Origin: Zygnema cylindricum | Lineage: Eukaryota; Streptophyta; Zygnematophyceae; Zygnematales; Zygnemataceae | Direction of reading: 5' to 3' | Assembly: GCA_037447655.1 (NCBI GenBank) | Contig: JBBHKE010002759.1 | Location: forward strand, 5,644 to 54,182 | Length of the DNA stretch: 48,539 bases | In this document: positions 1 through 10,500 of the stretch, piece by piece | How the letters are laid out: every line of letters begins with the position of its first letter | How positions within the stretch are numbered: the first letter of the stretch is position 1 | The notes under the pieces: model-generated | Database searches by the model: none | Told to the model about the DNA's origin: nothing | The model's input: only the letters and a program-made list of their open reading frames with translations | Position numbers and translations under genes: made by a program

Positions 1-60
1 TTTTTTTTTCGCCTCCCTTTCCTCTTTTCTATCTCTCCTTCTCTCCTCTTTTCCTCCTCT

Positions 61-2186
61 TTCTGGTGCAAGTTATTCTTCTTGTGTAAGACTTTTTTTT
101 GGTGCGAGTTCTTTTTTTGTCTTTCTCCTTTGCTTTTTCCTTCTCTCCCTGTCTCTCTCCTTGTCTCATTCCTTGCTTCACTATCTATCTCTCCTTATCT
201 TACCTTTTCCCCCTCTTTTTGATGCAAGTTCTTCTTCATGTGCAAGACCTTTTTTTGGTGCGAGTCCTTCTTCTGGTGCAAGTCCTACTTTTGGTGTGAG
301 TCCTCTTTCTAGTGCGAATCCTTTTTTTGGTGCAAGTTATTCCTCTAGTACCAGTCTCCTTTTTCTGGTGCAAGTCCTCCTTTTGGTGCGAGTCCTCCTC
401 TTTCTCGTGCGAATCCTTCTTGTGGTGCAAGTCCTCCTTTTGGTGCGAGTCATCCTATTTCTCGTGCGAATCCTTTTTCTGGTGCAATTCCTTTTTTCAG
501 GTAGGAGTCTTTTTATTCTACTGTGAGTGGTAGGAGTCTCCTTCTTCTAATGAGAGTCCTACTTCTAGTGCGAGTTCTCTTTCTCGTGCGAAACTTTTTT
601 TTGGTGCAAGTCCTTCCTCTAGTGGTGCAAGTCTTTCCTCTGGTACAAGTCTCATCCTTCTAGTGCGAGTCTTTTTTCTCGTGGTGCGAGTCCTCCTCTT
701 TCTCATGCCAATCCTTCTTTTGGTGCAACTCGTTCCTCTGGTACGAGTCTTTTTTTTTTGGTGCGAGTCCTGGTGCAAGTCGTCCTCTTTCTCGTCTAAA
801 TCTGTCGTCCTCTTTCTTGTGCTAATCCTTCTTTTGGTGCAAGTCCTTTCTATGGTATGAGTCTCTTTCTTCTGGTGCGAGTCCCTCCTTCTCTTGGTGC
901 CAATCCTTTTTCTGGTGCCAAACCTTCTAGTGCAAGTCTTTCCTCTGGTACGAGTCTCCTTGTTTTAGTGCGCGTCCACCTTTTAGTGCGAGTTGTCCTC
1001 TTTCTCGTGCCAATCCGTCATCCTCTTTCTCATGCCAATCCTTCTTCTGGTGCAAGTCCTCCCTCGTTCTCGTGCAAATCCTTCTTTTGGTGCAAGTCCT
1101 TCCTCTGATACGAATCTTTTTTTTCTAGTGCGAGTCTTTTTTTTGGTGCGGGTCATCCTCTTTTTTGTGCCAATCCTTTTTTTGGTGCAAGTCCTCCCTC
1201 CTGGTTCTCATGCAAATCCTTCTTCTAGTGCAAGTCCTTCCTCTAGTACGAGTCTCCTTCTTTTAGTGCGAGTCCTTATGGTGCGAGTCGACCTCTTTCT
1301 TGTGCCGATCCGTCGTCCTCTTTCTCGTGCCAATACTACTTCTAGTGCACGAGTCTCTGTGCTCTGGTGCGAGTCCCTCCTCTTTCGCATGCGAATCCTT
1401 CTTTTGGTGCAAGTCCTACTTCTAGTGCGAGTCTTCTTTTTCTATGGCGAGTCCTCTTTTTGGTGCGAGTAATCCTCTTTCTCGTGCCAATCTGTCGTCC
1501 CCTTTCTCGTGCCAATCAATCTTTTGGTGCAAGTCCTTCTTTTGGTACGAGTCTCATTCTTCTCTGGTACGAATCCTCCTTCTAGTACGAGTCCTCGAGT
1601 CTAGTGCAAATCCTCCTTTTGGTACGAGTCCTCGAATCTCCTTCTTTTGGTGCGAGTCCCTCCTCTGTCTTGTGCCAATCTTTCCTTCTGGTACAAGTCT
1701 CCTTCTTTTGGTGCGAGTCCTCCTTTTGGTGCGAGTCGTCCTCTTTCTTGTGCGAATCTGTCGTCCCGTTTTTTGTACCCATCCTTCTTCTGGTGCAAGT
1801 CCTTCCTCTGGTATGAGTCTCCTTCTTCTGGTGTGAGTCCTCGTTCTGGTGTGAGTCCTATTTTTGGTTCGAGTCCTTTTTCTCATGCGACTCCTAGTTC
1901 GAATAATTTTGATGAGAGTCCTTCTTCTAGTGCGAATCCTTCTTTTAATGCTAGTCCTTATTTTCCTAAAATTCCTACTTTTGGTGCGAATCATTATTTT
2001 GGTGTGAGTCTTTTTTTTGGTGCGAGTCCTTTTGCTGCGAGTCCTTTTTTTGGTACCAGTCCTCTTCTTGGTGTGAGTCCTACTTCTAGTGCGACTCTTG
2101 GTTCTGGTGTCAGTCTTTTTTCAGGTGCGAGTCCTCTTTTTTGGTGCGAGTACTTTTTTTGGTGCGAATCCTTCTTATTGTGCGAC
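61..2186. repeat. degenerate 18-bp-based minisatellite (GGTGCRAGTCCT-type)
   Basis: About 2.1 kb is built from diverged copies of a short unit such as GGTGCGAGTCCTCCTTTT, with spacing mostly in multiples of 18 or close to it. Because 18 bp is six codons, one plus-strand frame reads repeated Gly-Ala-Ser-Pro with Phe/Ser spacers, and the frame stays open for about 220 codons at 1647-2321. The other five frames also give apparent ORFs, as expected of a repeat, so none is called as a gene. The part at about 1820-2140 departs from the simple unit and keeps a GASP-like frame best. Confidence 0.85.
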
Positions 2187-2598
2187 TTTTTCTTTCTCCC
2201 TCCCTCTCTCACTCCCTCACTCTCTCCCTCCCTCACTTTCTGCCTCCCTCCCTCTCTCTATATCTCCCTCTCTTCCTCTCTCCTTATTTCCCTATCTTCC
2301 TCTCTCCCTCTCTGTTTTTAAGGGATTTTAGGGTTTCTTAGGGTTTCTTAGGGTTTTTTAGGGTTTCTTAGAGTGTTTTAGGGTTTTTCCCTCTCTCCCC
2401 CTCTCCCCCTCTCTCCCCCTCTCTCCCCCTCTCCCCCTCTCTCCCCCTCTCTCCCCCTCTCTCTCCCTCTCTCCCCCTCTCTCCCCCTCTCTCCCCCTCT
2501 CTCCCCCTCTCTCCCTACTACTTTCACCGCCTCCCATCCTACTCTCTCTCCCTCTCCCTCTCCCTCTCCTTCTCCCTCCCCCCCTCCCCATCCCCCTT
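2187..2598. repeat. polypyrimidine (CT-rich) tract
   Basis: The plus strand is almost pure C and T, with runs of CTCTCCCC and CCCTCT, interrupted by the telomere-like decamer array at 2314-2389. Such strand asymmetry can form triplex DNA. ORFs predicted here are composition artefacts. Confidence 0.9.
2314..2389. repeat. telomere-like decamer array (GGGTTTCTTA)n
   Basis: Six units start at 2331, 2341, 2351, 2361, 2371 and 2381, in perfect 10-bp register, with the consensus GGGTTTYTTA. The unit contains TTAGGGTTT, which resembles the plant telomere heptamer TTTAGGG, but the period is 10, so this is an interstitial variant and not a chromosome end. Confidence 0.85.
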
Positions 2599-2604
2599 CC
2601 TATC

Positions 2605-3265
2605 CTCATGTTTACTGTTTAGAGTTTACTGTTTACTATTTACTATTTATTATTAGTGTTTACTCTTTATTCATTGTTTACATTTTACTTGTGGCTATTT
2701 ACTATTTACTATTTAACATTTTTATTTGTTCTATATTTATCATTTCGTTATGTTTATTTTTATTATTATTTACGGTAACTTATTAATATGATTATTTACA
2801 GCTATTGATTAAAATGACCATCAAATTTTATTTATTCTTTTAAGTATTTATTATAAATTTTCAACTTAACTATTTTTTCTCATTATACATTATGATAACT
2901 TATTATTTTTTAATATTATGAATCATTTTATTTGCTTATTACTATCTTTTGACTATTTATTATTACTATCGGTTTTTATTTATCTATATTGTTATTTATT
3001 GTTGTTTCTTAAAGATAATAGTTATTATTATTTATTATAATTACTAGTTGCAATGTTTTATTGTAATATTTATTTAAGTTTTTTTACAATACCAAACGTG
3101 AATTATTATTCCTTACAAATATTGTTATTATCATCTATACTGATTTTTTTTATTTATTGGTTTTATTCATTCTTACTGTTTATTGTAATTGTTGACGGTT
3201 ACTACAATTAAATATTATTATTTGTTATTACTTATTGTTATTGTAATCTACCACATCAACTACTA
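2605..3265. repeat. AT-rich degenerate TTTACTATT repeat block
   Basis: A T-rich block with frequent TTTACT, TTTATT and TATTATTA words, loosely tandem. It separates two polypyrimidine tracts. No gene is seen. Confidence 0.7.
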
Positions 3266-3655
3266 TTTATCTTTTTCTCTCCCTCTCACTCTCTCTCTCT
3301 CTCCCTCTCTCCATCTCCCACTCTCTCTCTTCCCCTTTCCCCCTCTCCCCTTTTTCTTCCCCCTCCCTCCCATTCCCTCCCTCTCCCTCCCCCTCTCCCC
3401 CTCTCCCCCTCCCTCCCTCCCTCCCTCTCCCTCCATCCCCTCCCCTTCCCTCCCCGTCCCTCTCTCCCTCTCTCTCTGCCCCCCTCTCTCTCCCTCCCTC
3501 TCTTCCTCCCTTTCTCCCTCTCTCTCCCTCTCCTTCTCTGCCCCTCTCACCCTCTCCCCCTCTCTCCCGCCTCTCCTTTATCCCTCCTTTCTTTTCCTTC
3601 TCCCTCCCTCCCTGTCGATACCCCTTTTCCACTCCCTTTTTAACCCCCCTTTCCT
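3266..3655. repeat. second polypyrimidine tract
   Basis: About 390 bp of nearly uninterrupted C and T on the plus strand (CTCCCTCCCTC words). It starts and ends abruptly against AT-rich sequence. Confidence 0.9.
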
Positions 3656-5028
3656 TTTTTTGTTCGTTTGAAATGTTTATCATTATTGCTATTTTTTTTT
3701 CTATGATTGTCAACATAAACATTATTGTTATTATCATTATTTATCACTATTATATTTAATTTTTGCCTACTTATTTATTACAGGGTTATCATTTCAAGGT
3801 TATCATTCACGTGTCTTACAAGTATCTGAGGGATTTGAGTTGACCGATGGACGATGGAATGCTTCCACTCAACCAGTTGCCACCTAGACGTCTGTGGCAT
3901 GAAGCATGCACACCCCACCAACAGTCACACCCCCAAAGGGTCTCCTAGTTAGTATCTCCTACACGTTCTACATTTCAAAATAATAGGGGCAAATTCTTAG
4001 TAAAGACATATAGTGGATATTTTTTTTTTCCATCACACTACCTATATCACATTCAACATCATTTTGGTGTAATCCATAGGTTGGACTTTTGGACACAATA
4101 TTTAAACAAAACCGCAATTTTTGCCACACTCCTATCCCTAGGGGGAGGAAAGCACGTCTTTTTTCATCCCTAAAAAGAATAAAATAATAATGTTAAATGA
4201 AAAAAAAAACATTTTTACAACAAACTTTGTTTGTGCCACCAAATGGCTCTTATCACAATCCTACCCTCCCACCTCTTTCCTCCATGAAGAAATCATAATA
4301 AATTGAAAAACCAATGAAAAAAAAGACCCCACAGAAAAAATAGATGGAAATATAAATGAATTTGGTGTTCTCACACCACACCGTTTCCATCACGACCCCT
4401 CTCCCTCCCCTTCCCCCTCCCCCTCCCAACTCGCCCGCCCATTCTCCCGCCACCCCAACCCAACCCACCCCACCCACTCTCCCACCGCTGCTCTTTCATC
4501 GTGAAACGTAGACTTCCATGCCTACGTTTTTTTACAAACGACTTCAAAAAAAAAACTCTCAAATATTGACAAAAAAAATATCAAAAGGTAAAACTTCTTT
4601 TGTTCCATTTTTTATAATTTACAACTTAAAACATCCTCCCCCCCCACCCATAATTCGACCCCCCTCCCAACCACCCCCACCTCCAATTTGATGACTAAAA
4701 TCAAAATATAATATGGAGAAACTAATGTAAAATGAAAATCTTTTTTTTTCTTCCTAATGTTACTATATGTTTTACTAACCTAATTTTCTGACTACTTTTA
4801 CGTATCAAATGCGTCCCCTATTCCACTCACAAGCTTGTCATTCGTGTGAGGTTGCCTATCTCCGCCGCAATGCTCCCTTTGAATCCTCGGCCGACTATAT
4901 ACCTGCACCCCCCTCCCAAAGGACTTTAAACAAAGTCCTTCCCTCCTTCTCCCCTCTCCCCGACCATCTTGTCTCATCGAACTCGAGGGCGCATTATGGC
5001 AAAGCTTGCACACATCCCATGAATCAGA
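3656..5028. other. no recognisable gene
   Basis: Single-copy-looking AT-rich sequence with C-rich patches at 4380-4490 and 4635-4685. Short ORFs exist on both strands at 4253-4562 and 4798-5124, but none shows a recognisable domain. Confidence 0.5.
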
Positions 5029-5088
5029 ATTCAGTGCGAAATTCAGTGCGAAATTCAGTGCGAAATTCCGTATGCAATTCAGTGCGGA
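5029..5088. repeat. 12-bp tandem repeat ATTCAGTGCGAA
   Basis: Five units, the last two diverged. The plus strand reads Asn-Ser-Val-Arg repeats and the minus strand reads Ala-Leu-Asn-Phe. There are no spacers, so it is not CRISPR-like. Confidence 0.85.
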
Positions 5089-5124
5089 ATCATGACAACA
5101 GAGATTGCACGCATCGATAATCAC

Positions 5125-5464
5125 TCACATCCAATACACGCGACGGGAATCATCGCAGAGGAAGTAGTAAAATTCACCACATTTGATTTCAATAAAGTAC
5201 TCACTGCTCCACATCGCCGCCTTCACCGCCTCTAGAGCCGACTCTGCATCAGCAAGATCGACAGAGAAGCGGCAGAGCAGCCAATCAAAGATACGCTTCG
5301 CACGTGTGAGCACATGGAATGCACAAAAGAAGAGAGAAAAGGAAGGTCAAGGGAGGGGAAAACGTACTGTCTGGTTCCGGGATGTCTCCAATGTAATCTC
5401 CCATGACGAGTGCCACGTGGCACACCAACATCAGCACTGTCGCGATGACCATGGTGAGCGCCAT
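5125..5464 (-). CDS. possible small two- or three-exon gene, unknown function
   Basis: I do not recognise this protein. The ATG at 5462-5464 sits in a favourable context (AGCCCATGG) and opens a hydrophobic N-terminus, MALTMVIATVLMLVCHVAL, which would serve as a signal peptide or membrane anchor. After 97 nt there is a good donor, GTACGT (5362-5367). The reading then resumes in an open stretch at 5125-5313 containing ALEAVKAAMWSSEYFIEIKC. One acceptor ends in GATGCAG after a pyrimidine-rich run, and joining it to the 97-nt exon keeps the frame. A second donor (GTGAGT) follows within this exon. A perfect palindromic G-box lies 50-60 bp upstream of the ATG. The exon structure is inferred from splice consensus only, and chance cannot be excluded. 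Confidence 0.3.
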
Positions 5465-5513
5465 GGGCTGCGAGCTCGCCACGTCACACTGACAGAAAAA
5501 TTCTAGTCCTGAA

Positions 5514-5523
5514 GCCACGTGGC
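5514..5523. promoter_or_regulatory. G-box palindrome GCCACGTGGC
   Basis: A perfect CACGTG core with flanking symmetry, located just upstream of the ATG at 5464 on the minus strand. G-boxes bind bZIP and bHLH factors in plants. The same decamer also occurs at 5412-5421 inside the putative exon, which weakens its value as a promoter mark. Confidence 0.35.
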
Positions 5524-5652
5524 AATCTTTGTCCACTCAGATCCGTTTTTCAGTTCCGTTATGGTTTGATCCGCGGAAATCCGTAATATATTTCCTTTCA
5601 CATGTGGAAAACAGCTTTAGTCGTACGGAAGGGTCGAAAATGGCATGGGTAC

Positions 5653-5985
5653 CAGTACGGTCAAAAGCGAGATATTCGTAACCGCGTGCGTTCGATTGGC
5701 TTTAAAAAGTCAAAGCGTTAAAAGTACGGTACGGCCATAAAAGGAATCAAAAGCGAGATATTATTAACCGCGTGCGTTCGATTGGCTTGAAAGAGTCAAA
5801 GCATTAAAAGTACGGCACGGCCTTAAAAGGAATGAAAAGTGAGATATTATTATCCGCGTGCGTTCGATTGGCTTGAAAAAAGTATTAAGTGACCAAGCGC
5901 TAGAGGTACTGTACAGCCTTGAAAAGAATCTAAAACGAGATATTGTTAACCGCTTGTGTTCAATTCGCTTGAAAAAGTCAGAGAC
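5653..5985. repeat. tandem array, ~86-bp unit, four copies
   Basis: The marker GAGATATT recurs at 5669, 5755, 5841 and 5937, giving periods of 86, 86 and 96 bp. Each unit also holds CCGCGTGCGTTCGATTGGCTT and GTACGGYACGGCC-like words. A fifth partial unit lies on the far side of the MITE at 6736-6812. Confidence 0.85.
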
Positions 5986-5988
5986 TAA

Positions 5989-6735
5989 GGGTGCGTCTCC
6001 ATGTGCCTAAGTAAGGGTTTTTTTCTGTCGTTTGCTCTAAAACTTAGCGCCGTACCGCGTAAGTGTCAACCGTACAAAAAAATAGAAAAAAGGAGAAGTA
6101 CATTGTGCGTCATCATCGAATTTAAAATGTACTACATGTTGTCGTCTTGTGCTCTTCGACCCACGGCCACGCCAAAAAACGTCATCTTCAATTTTTTCTT
6201 TAAAAAACAGGGAAGATGTTTTTTAAAACAAAGCATTTCCGATAAACAAATTATAACACGTATTCACACGTGTAGTAATTTTTCAAGCGACGACGAAAAA
6301 GACACAATTCAATATGTTTTGTCCTTTTGCGTCCATCAAAGTACATAATTTGTTTCATTTTGTCAATTTTCGTTCAGTACGTTTTGTCCGTTTGCGTCCA
6401 TCAAAGTACATAATTTGTCTCGTTTTGTCAGTTTCTGTTCATTACGGATTTCTTCATTTCAGGGGATCTGAAGATTCCGATGCCATTTCACGAAAACGTG
6501 AAAAATCTCTGAGGGCGCCACATCAATTCGGACTCACCGCCTCTCACGAACAATTTGGAGAATCACAAATTGTAGACGTTGGCAGCCGTCACGGGCATGT
6601 CAGCGTATACAATTGTCACACCCCTAAGTTTTAATTCCGTTTTTACACATAGGGACACTTGAAATCCGGGTCCGCCGGATCTGCGCTAAAAAACAAAGTA
6701 ATTTCTCTAAGTTACAAGTACATGGAGACACACCC
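5989..6735. mobile_element. MITE family A, copy 1 (PIF/Harbinger-like, non-autonomous)
   Basis: A 747-bp element with terminal inverted repeats. The left end is GGGTGCGTCTCCATGTGC and the right end, on the complement, is GGGTGTGTCTCCATGTAC. Both sides carry the 3-bp duplication TAA (5986-5988 and 6736-6738). TIRs starting GGG with a TWA duplication are typical of PIF/Harbinger and Tourist-type MITEs. A related copy lies at 46761-47544 and aligns along its whole length. No transposase is seen, and the internal ORFs are not conserved between copies. Confidence 0.85.
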
Positions 6736-6812
6736 TAAGTTTCAGAATTACGATACGGCAATGAAAGGAATCAAAAGCGAGATATTACTACTGTAGCGGC
6801 GTGCGCTAAGTT
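6736..6812. repeat. partial fifth unit of the 86-bp array
   Basis: AATCAAAAGCGAGATATTA and GCGGCGTGCG words match the array at 5653-5985. The array was split by the insertion of MITE A copy 1. Confidence 0.75.
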
Positions 6813-7179
6813 CACACGTGTGGAAAAAACGTTAAAACGGGCTTACGGCCTACGCTTCCCCTTTGGCCGCCGCTGTCCAAAAGTGGTCATTTCGGGGTCG
6901 AATTTCGCGACGGCCACTTTTGTGCGGCCACGGGATGACCGCGGGCGTACTTCTGGACCAATGGAAGGCGCCGAGGGGCGAGTGCAAACAGAAAGAACAA
7001 AAAGTACCGGAAGGTTAAAAGTTTGTTAGTCTTTTACGCGTGTCAGTACTCTTTTGGGATTTTACCCCGATTTGGCCAAATAGATTTCTTCCATTCCAAG
7101 TCTAAAAAAGATTTTCAAACTTTTCACGGGCAGCTTCAGTTTTTCCTCTTTTTAGTTTGGCCTCTTTATTACGTGTGTA
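6813..7179. other. no recognisable gene
   Basis: GC-balanced sequence followed by T-rich sequence. Short ORFs are present at 6820-7029 and 7023-7211 but show no domain. Confidence 0.5.
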
Positions 7180-7182
7180 TTA

Positions 7183-7988
7183 GAGTAACCTTCCATCAGG
7201 CGTCCCAGTAATTGTACGGAAAATTTTACTGAAGGGCGTGCCTTCCATTAGGTCGCGTCTGTAAACCTGCGTGGCTCATTCTGGTTGGTAACACGTAGTT
7301 TAATCCTGTTGAGCCGCCCAGGAATAATCATCATTTCCAAAAGGACAAAATCGCAGCTGCGTATGTGTACGGGTTGACGCCGATTAAAATATCCAGTAGC
7401 GTCACGCTAATGTACAATCTGAACGCTAATGTACGTTCTAAGGGTTGTTGTGGTATCAACGGCCACTAAAACCGTTGCAAAGTTCAAGTTTGTACAAATG
7501 TCCAAGAATGTACCATTTGAACGTGAATCGCTGTATCGCACATTTATGAAGGAGACGTCACAGGATGTCCTACAACCAAGTTTTTTTTGTCGTCGAACAG
7601 GCTGGCTATACAACCAAGATTTTTTTGTCGTCGAACAGGCTGGCTTTGATGTCACACGGTACACTCCATTTGCCACATGTAAGTTTATTGCTTCACGTCT
7701 GTCGTGGATCGACTCTGAATTTACAAGTGGACCAAAACACGCGTCCAGTAATCACAAACTCTCCTCCCGAGGATAGTCGGAGGAGACTAGCTACGTACTG
7801 GAAACACGAAGCGTTTGCGTCGAAAAATGAAAATCGGACGGTAGTATTTTTCTCCAACAAGTCTGGAGAATCTCAACGAGTTTTTAGTAAACTTCTTTTG
7901 TAAAAATAAAAAAAAACAGTACGGCCTAGTACGGAAGGGTACTTTCTCCAGTAAACAACCCCACTTTTCGCGTGATGGAAGGTTACCC
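7183..7988 (+). mobile_element. MITE family B, copy 1 (PIF/Harbinger-like)
   Basis: An 806-bp element flanked by TTA on both sides (7180-7182 and 7989-7991). Its TIRs are GAGTAACCTTCCATCAGGCG on the left and GGGTAACCTTCCATCACGCG on the complement of the right end. The interior matches family B copy 2 in reverse orientation, including the segments around 7430-7570. No transposase domain is visible, and the ORFs inside are shadows. The plus orientation is assigned arbitrarily. Confidence 0.8.
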
Positions 7989-8297
7989 TTAAATACATGA
8001 CCCACCTGATTTCCCGCGGCTTTCATTGAGCCGTTAAGGGTCATTTAGCGTCGGTTCAATTTTTGTCACTCTTGGTCCCGTCTGTACCTGTCATAACATG
8101 CGTTGGTCCACTCTTGCCGCCCTACGTACAGCTCTTTTGAGAGACGGTTTCACTCTTTGTCCCACGTATGTTTATTTCTACTTGTCGTAATTTTATTTTG
8201 CATTTTGTTTGCGTCGTCGTACTTTTTGTCGCTTGACTCTACGTTGTTACTTAACATCTTAATTACTTTTGTACATTGTCGCCTTAAAGTCAATCCA

Positions 8298-8375
8298 TTA
8301 GACTTTAATCTACATACATTAGAATTTAAACTATATACATTAGAATTTAGACTACATACATTAGAATCTAGTCGT
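8298..8375. repeat. 21-bp tandem repeat, about four units
   Basis: Repeated ATTAGAATTTAGACTACATAC-type units lie between the two inverted MITEs. Confidence 0.75.
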
Positions 8376-8485
8376 AACGTCAATTACGTGAAATCTAAAA
8401 CACATTAATTACAATCTTAGTCTTAGCGTCAATTACTTAAAATATCGAACACATTAAAATCTCAAACACATTAATTGCAATCTTA
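8372..8485. repeat. ~50-bp tandem repeat, left part
   Basis: Units contain CGTCAATTACGTGAAATCT followed by AACACATTAATTACAATCTTA. The array resumes at 9293-9394 after the inserted MITE B copy 2. Confidence 0.75.
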
Positions 8486-9292
8486 CGGTAACCTTCCATC
8501 AGGCGAAAAGTGGGGTTGTTTACTGGAGAAAGCACCTTTCGGTACTAGGCCGTACTGTTTTTTTTTTTTTTAACAAAAAATGTTTACTAAAAATTCGTTT
8601 AGATTCTCAAGACTTTTTGGAGAAAACTACCACCGTCTAATTTCCAATTTTCGACACAAACGCCCCTTGTTTCCAATGTCTGGCTAGTCTCCTCTGACTG
8701 TCCTCAGGCGGACACTTTGCGCTACTGAACGTCTGTATTGGTCCACTTGTAAAAGTCAGAGTCAATCCACGACGGACGTGAAGTTATAAACTTACATGTG
8801 GCAAATGGCGTGTACATTTTGACATCAAAGCCACCCTGTTCGATGACAAAATCTTGGTTGTAGGACATCTTGTCACGCCTCCTTCATAAATGTGGGTTCA
8901 TAACCGTTGGTACAGCGATAATACATTCACGTACAAATGGTACATTCTTGGAGATTTGCACAAACTTTAATTTTGCAACGGTTTTCGTGGCCGTCGGTAC
9001 GATGACAACCCTAAAAACGTTTAGATTGTACATTAGCGTGACGGTACTAGATATTTTTATCGGCGTCCACCCGTACAGATGCATAGTTGCGATTTTGTCT
9101 TTTCAAAACTTTCTTTATTACCGGGCGGCTCAACAGGATCTTACGTGGTACCAATCGCAATCTAACACGTCGGCAATTTTACGTTCATTAGCACGACCGG
9201 ATGGAAGGGTGTTACAAATATTACTGCCAGTAAACGTGTTGCCAGTAAACGTGTTCGCAGGATTACTGGGATCGCCTGATGGAAGGTTACCC
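8486..9292 (-). mobile_element. MITE family B, copy 2, inverted relative to copy 1
   Basis: An 807-bp element. Both TIRs read GGTAACCTTCCATCAGGCG inward. The duplication is TTA on the left (8483-8485) and TTG on the right (9293-9295), so one base has changed. The left end, about 60 bp inward, matches the complement of the right end of copy 1, which shows that the two copies lie head to head. An internal duplication, GTTTACTGGCAACAC, lies near the right end. Confidence 0.8.
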
Positions 9293-9394
9293 TTGGTCGT
9301 AACGTCAATTACGTAAAATTTCAAACACATTAATAATAATCTAGTCGTAAAGCCAATTACTTAAAATCTGGAACACATTAATCAAAATCTAGAT
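9293..9394. repeat. ~50-bp tandem repeat, right part
   Basis: Two units continue the array that ends at 8485. The unit boundary AATCTTA|GTCGTAACG is where the MITE inserted. Confidence 0.75.
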
Positions 9395-9423
9395 GAGGAT
9401 CCTTTTTGTAACAGCGCTAAGGG

Positions 9424-10500
9424 CGCTTAGACTCCATAGTAATTAGCACTTTGCATTTTGTATATAAGTGATGTTTCTAACTGAATGAAATCATCCCAAC
9501 TACAAGTCAATTTCTCTTTTCGATGCATTGATATTTCTCTTGTGTATAATTTCATGGCTTCCGCCAATCCACCTCCAATATGAGCTTCTATAAGCATCGG
9601 ATTTGCAAAATGACCCTCATACGACCGTTTTTGGCCTAACAGAATCCCCAATACATTCACGAAAATCATATCCCACCTGACTACAAACAAACCTCGATCA
9701 ATTTTAAAACTTTGGGATATAGCAATCGAAAGCATTTGTAAACCACGGACAATAAAAAAAAAAATTGGAAAGAAAAAGGAAATTGTTTTATTGCCAAAAG
9801 TGAGAGGGAATAACAATAAGGATAAAAAGGGGTGTAAAAAAACATTGTTAAAGACTACAATAGACGAGAGAAAATAGGCAAAGGCATAGAGAACAAATAA
9901 CAAAGACAACACCAACTAAAGAAGTAACCACCAAAACTAACTAAAACTACAAAAGATGACTACCCTCAAAGAGAAAAAACCTAATGTAGATGACTACTCA
10001 CAACCTAACAAATTAAGGTCCACAAGCCTGAAGATAGCTGACGTGGATTGGATCATCTGGTGGAAGATTTTAGAGGCTCCGTTTATCATCTGCACAGTGC
10101 TTCATCGGAGGAGAGCTTCATCGGAGGAGAGCTACAACTTTTGCCCGTTGAGGGGAGACCGACACACGTTGACGATTAAAAACAGCGAGGACGTTCGGTG
10201 GAGAGCTCCTCTATACTCAAATGTTTTACATGCACAATTGCGTTGGTTGGAAATCCTCAAACGACTTGTCAAAAGTGGCGAAAATCTCCTTGCAAACGGC
10301 ACAAACTGATTTACCAGGTCTTGGCGAGCATAATATGTCGCACCCAAATTGTGTTTTGGTTGATTTTGGGGTTGAGAGGCTCGATTAATTTCCCAATGGC
10401 TTATTGATTCAAAAATAATATGACCATTAAGGCCACAATAGTGGTGATAAAAGAGTCGAACTTTGAAGTCGATGACAAACAACAAATGGTGCATCGAAAC
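9424..10500 (-). pseudogene. unrecognised degenerate coding remnant
   Basis: I do not recognise a family. Reading leftwards on the minus strand, 10494-10330 gives a frame containing YHHYCGLNGHIIFESISHWE. A one-base shift then continues into GCDILCSPRPGKSVCAVCKE with a CX2C pair, ending near 10220. Further on, at 9427-9720, an open stretch contains LIEAHIGGGLAEAMKLYTRE and CSWDDFIQLETSLIYKM before a stop at 9427. The composition and Cys/His pattern look protein-derived, perhaps from a transposon, but breaks separate the pieces. It is a low-confidence call. Confidence 0.3.

Noticed and set aside
161-526. ORFs in the 1-2.2 kb minisatellite as proteins
   Set aside because: All six frames are partly open because of the repeat. 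No start, domain or splice evidence favours one over most of the array.
2358-3737. Arg/Gly/Glu-rich ORFs on the minus strand
   Set aside because: They are direct translations of polypyrimidine tracts.
5029-5088. CRISPR-like array
   Set aside because: Units are directly adjacent, with no spacers, and the genome is eukaryotic.
6001-6634. ORFs inside MITE A copy 1
   Set aside because: They are not kept in copy 2 at 46761-47544, and no transposase motif is seen.
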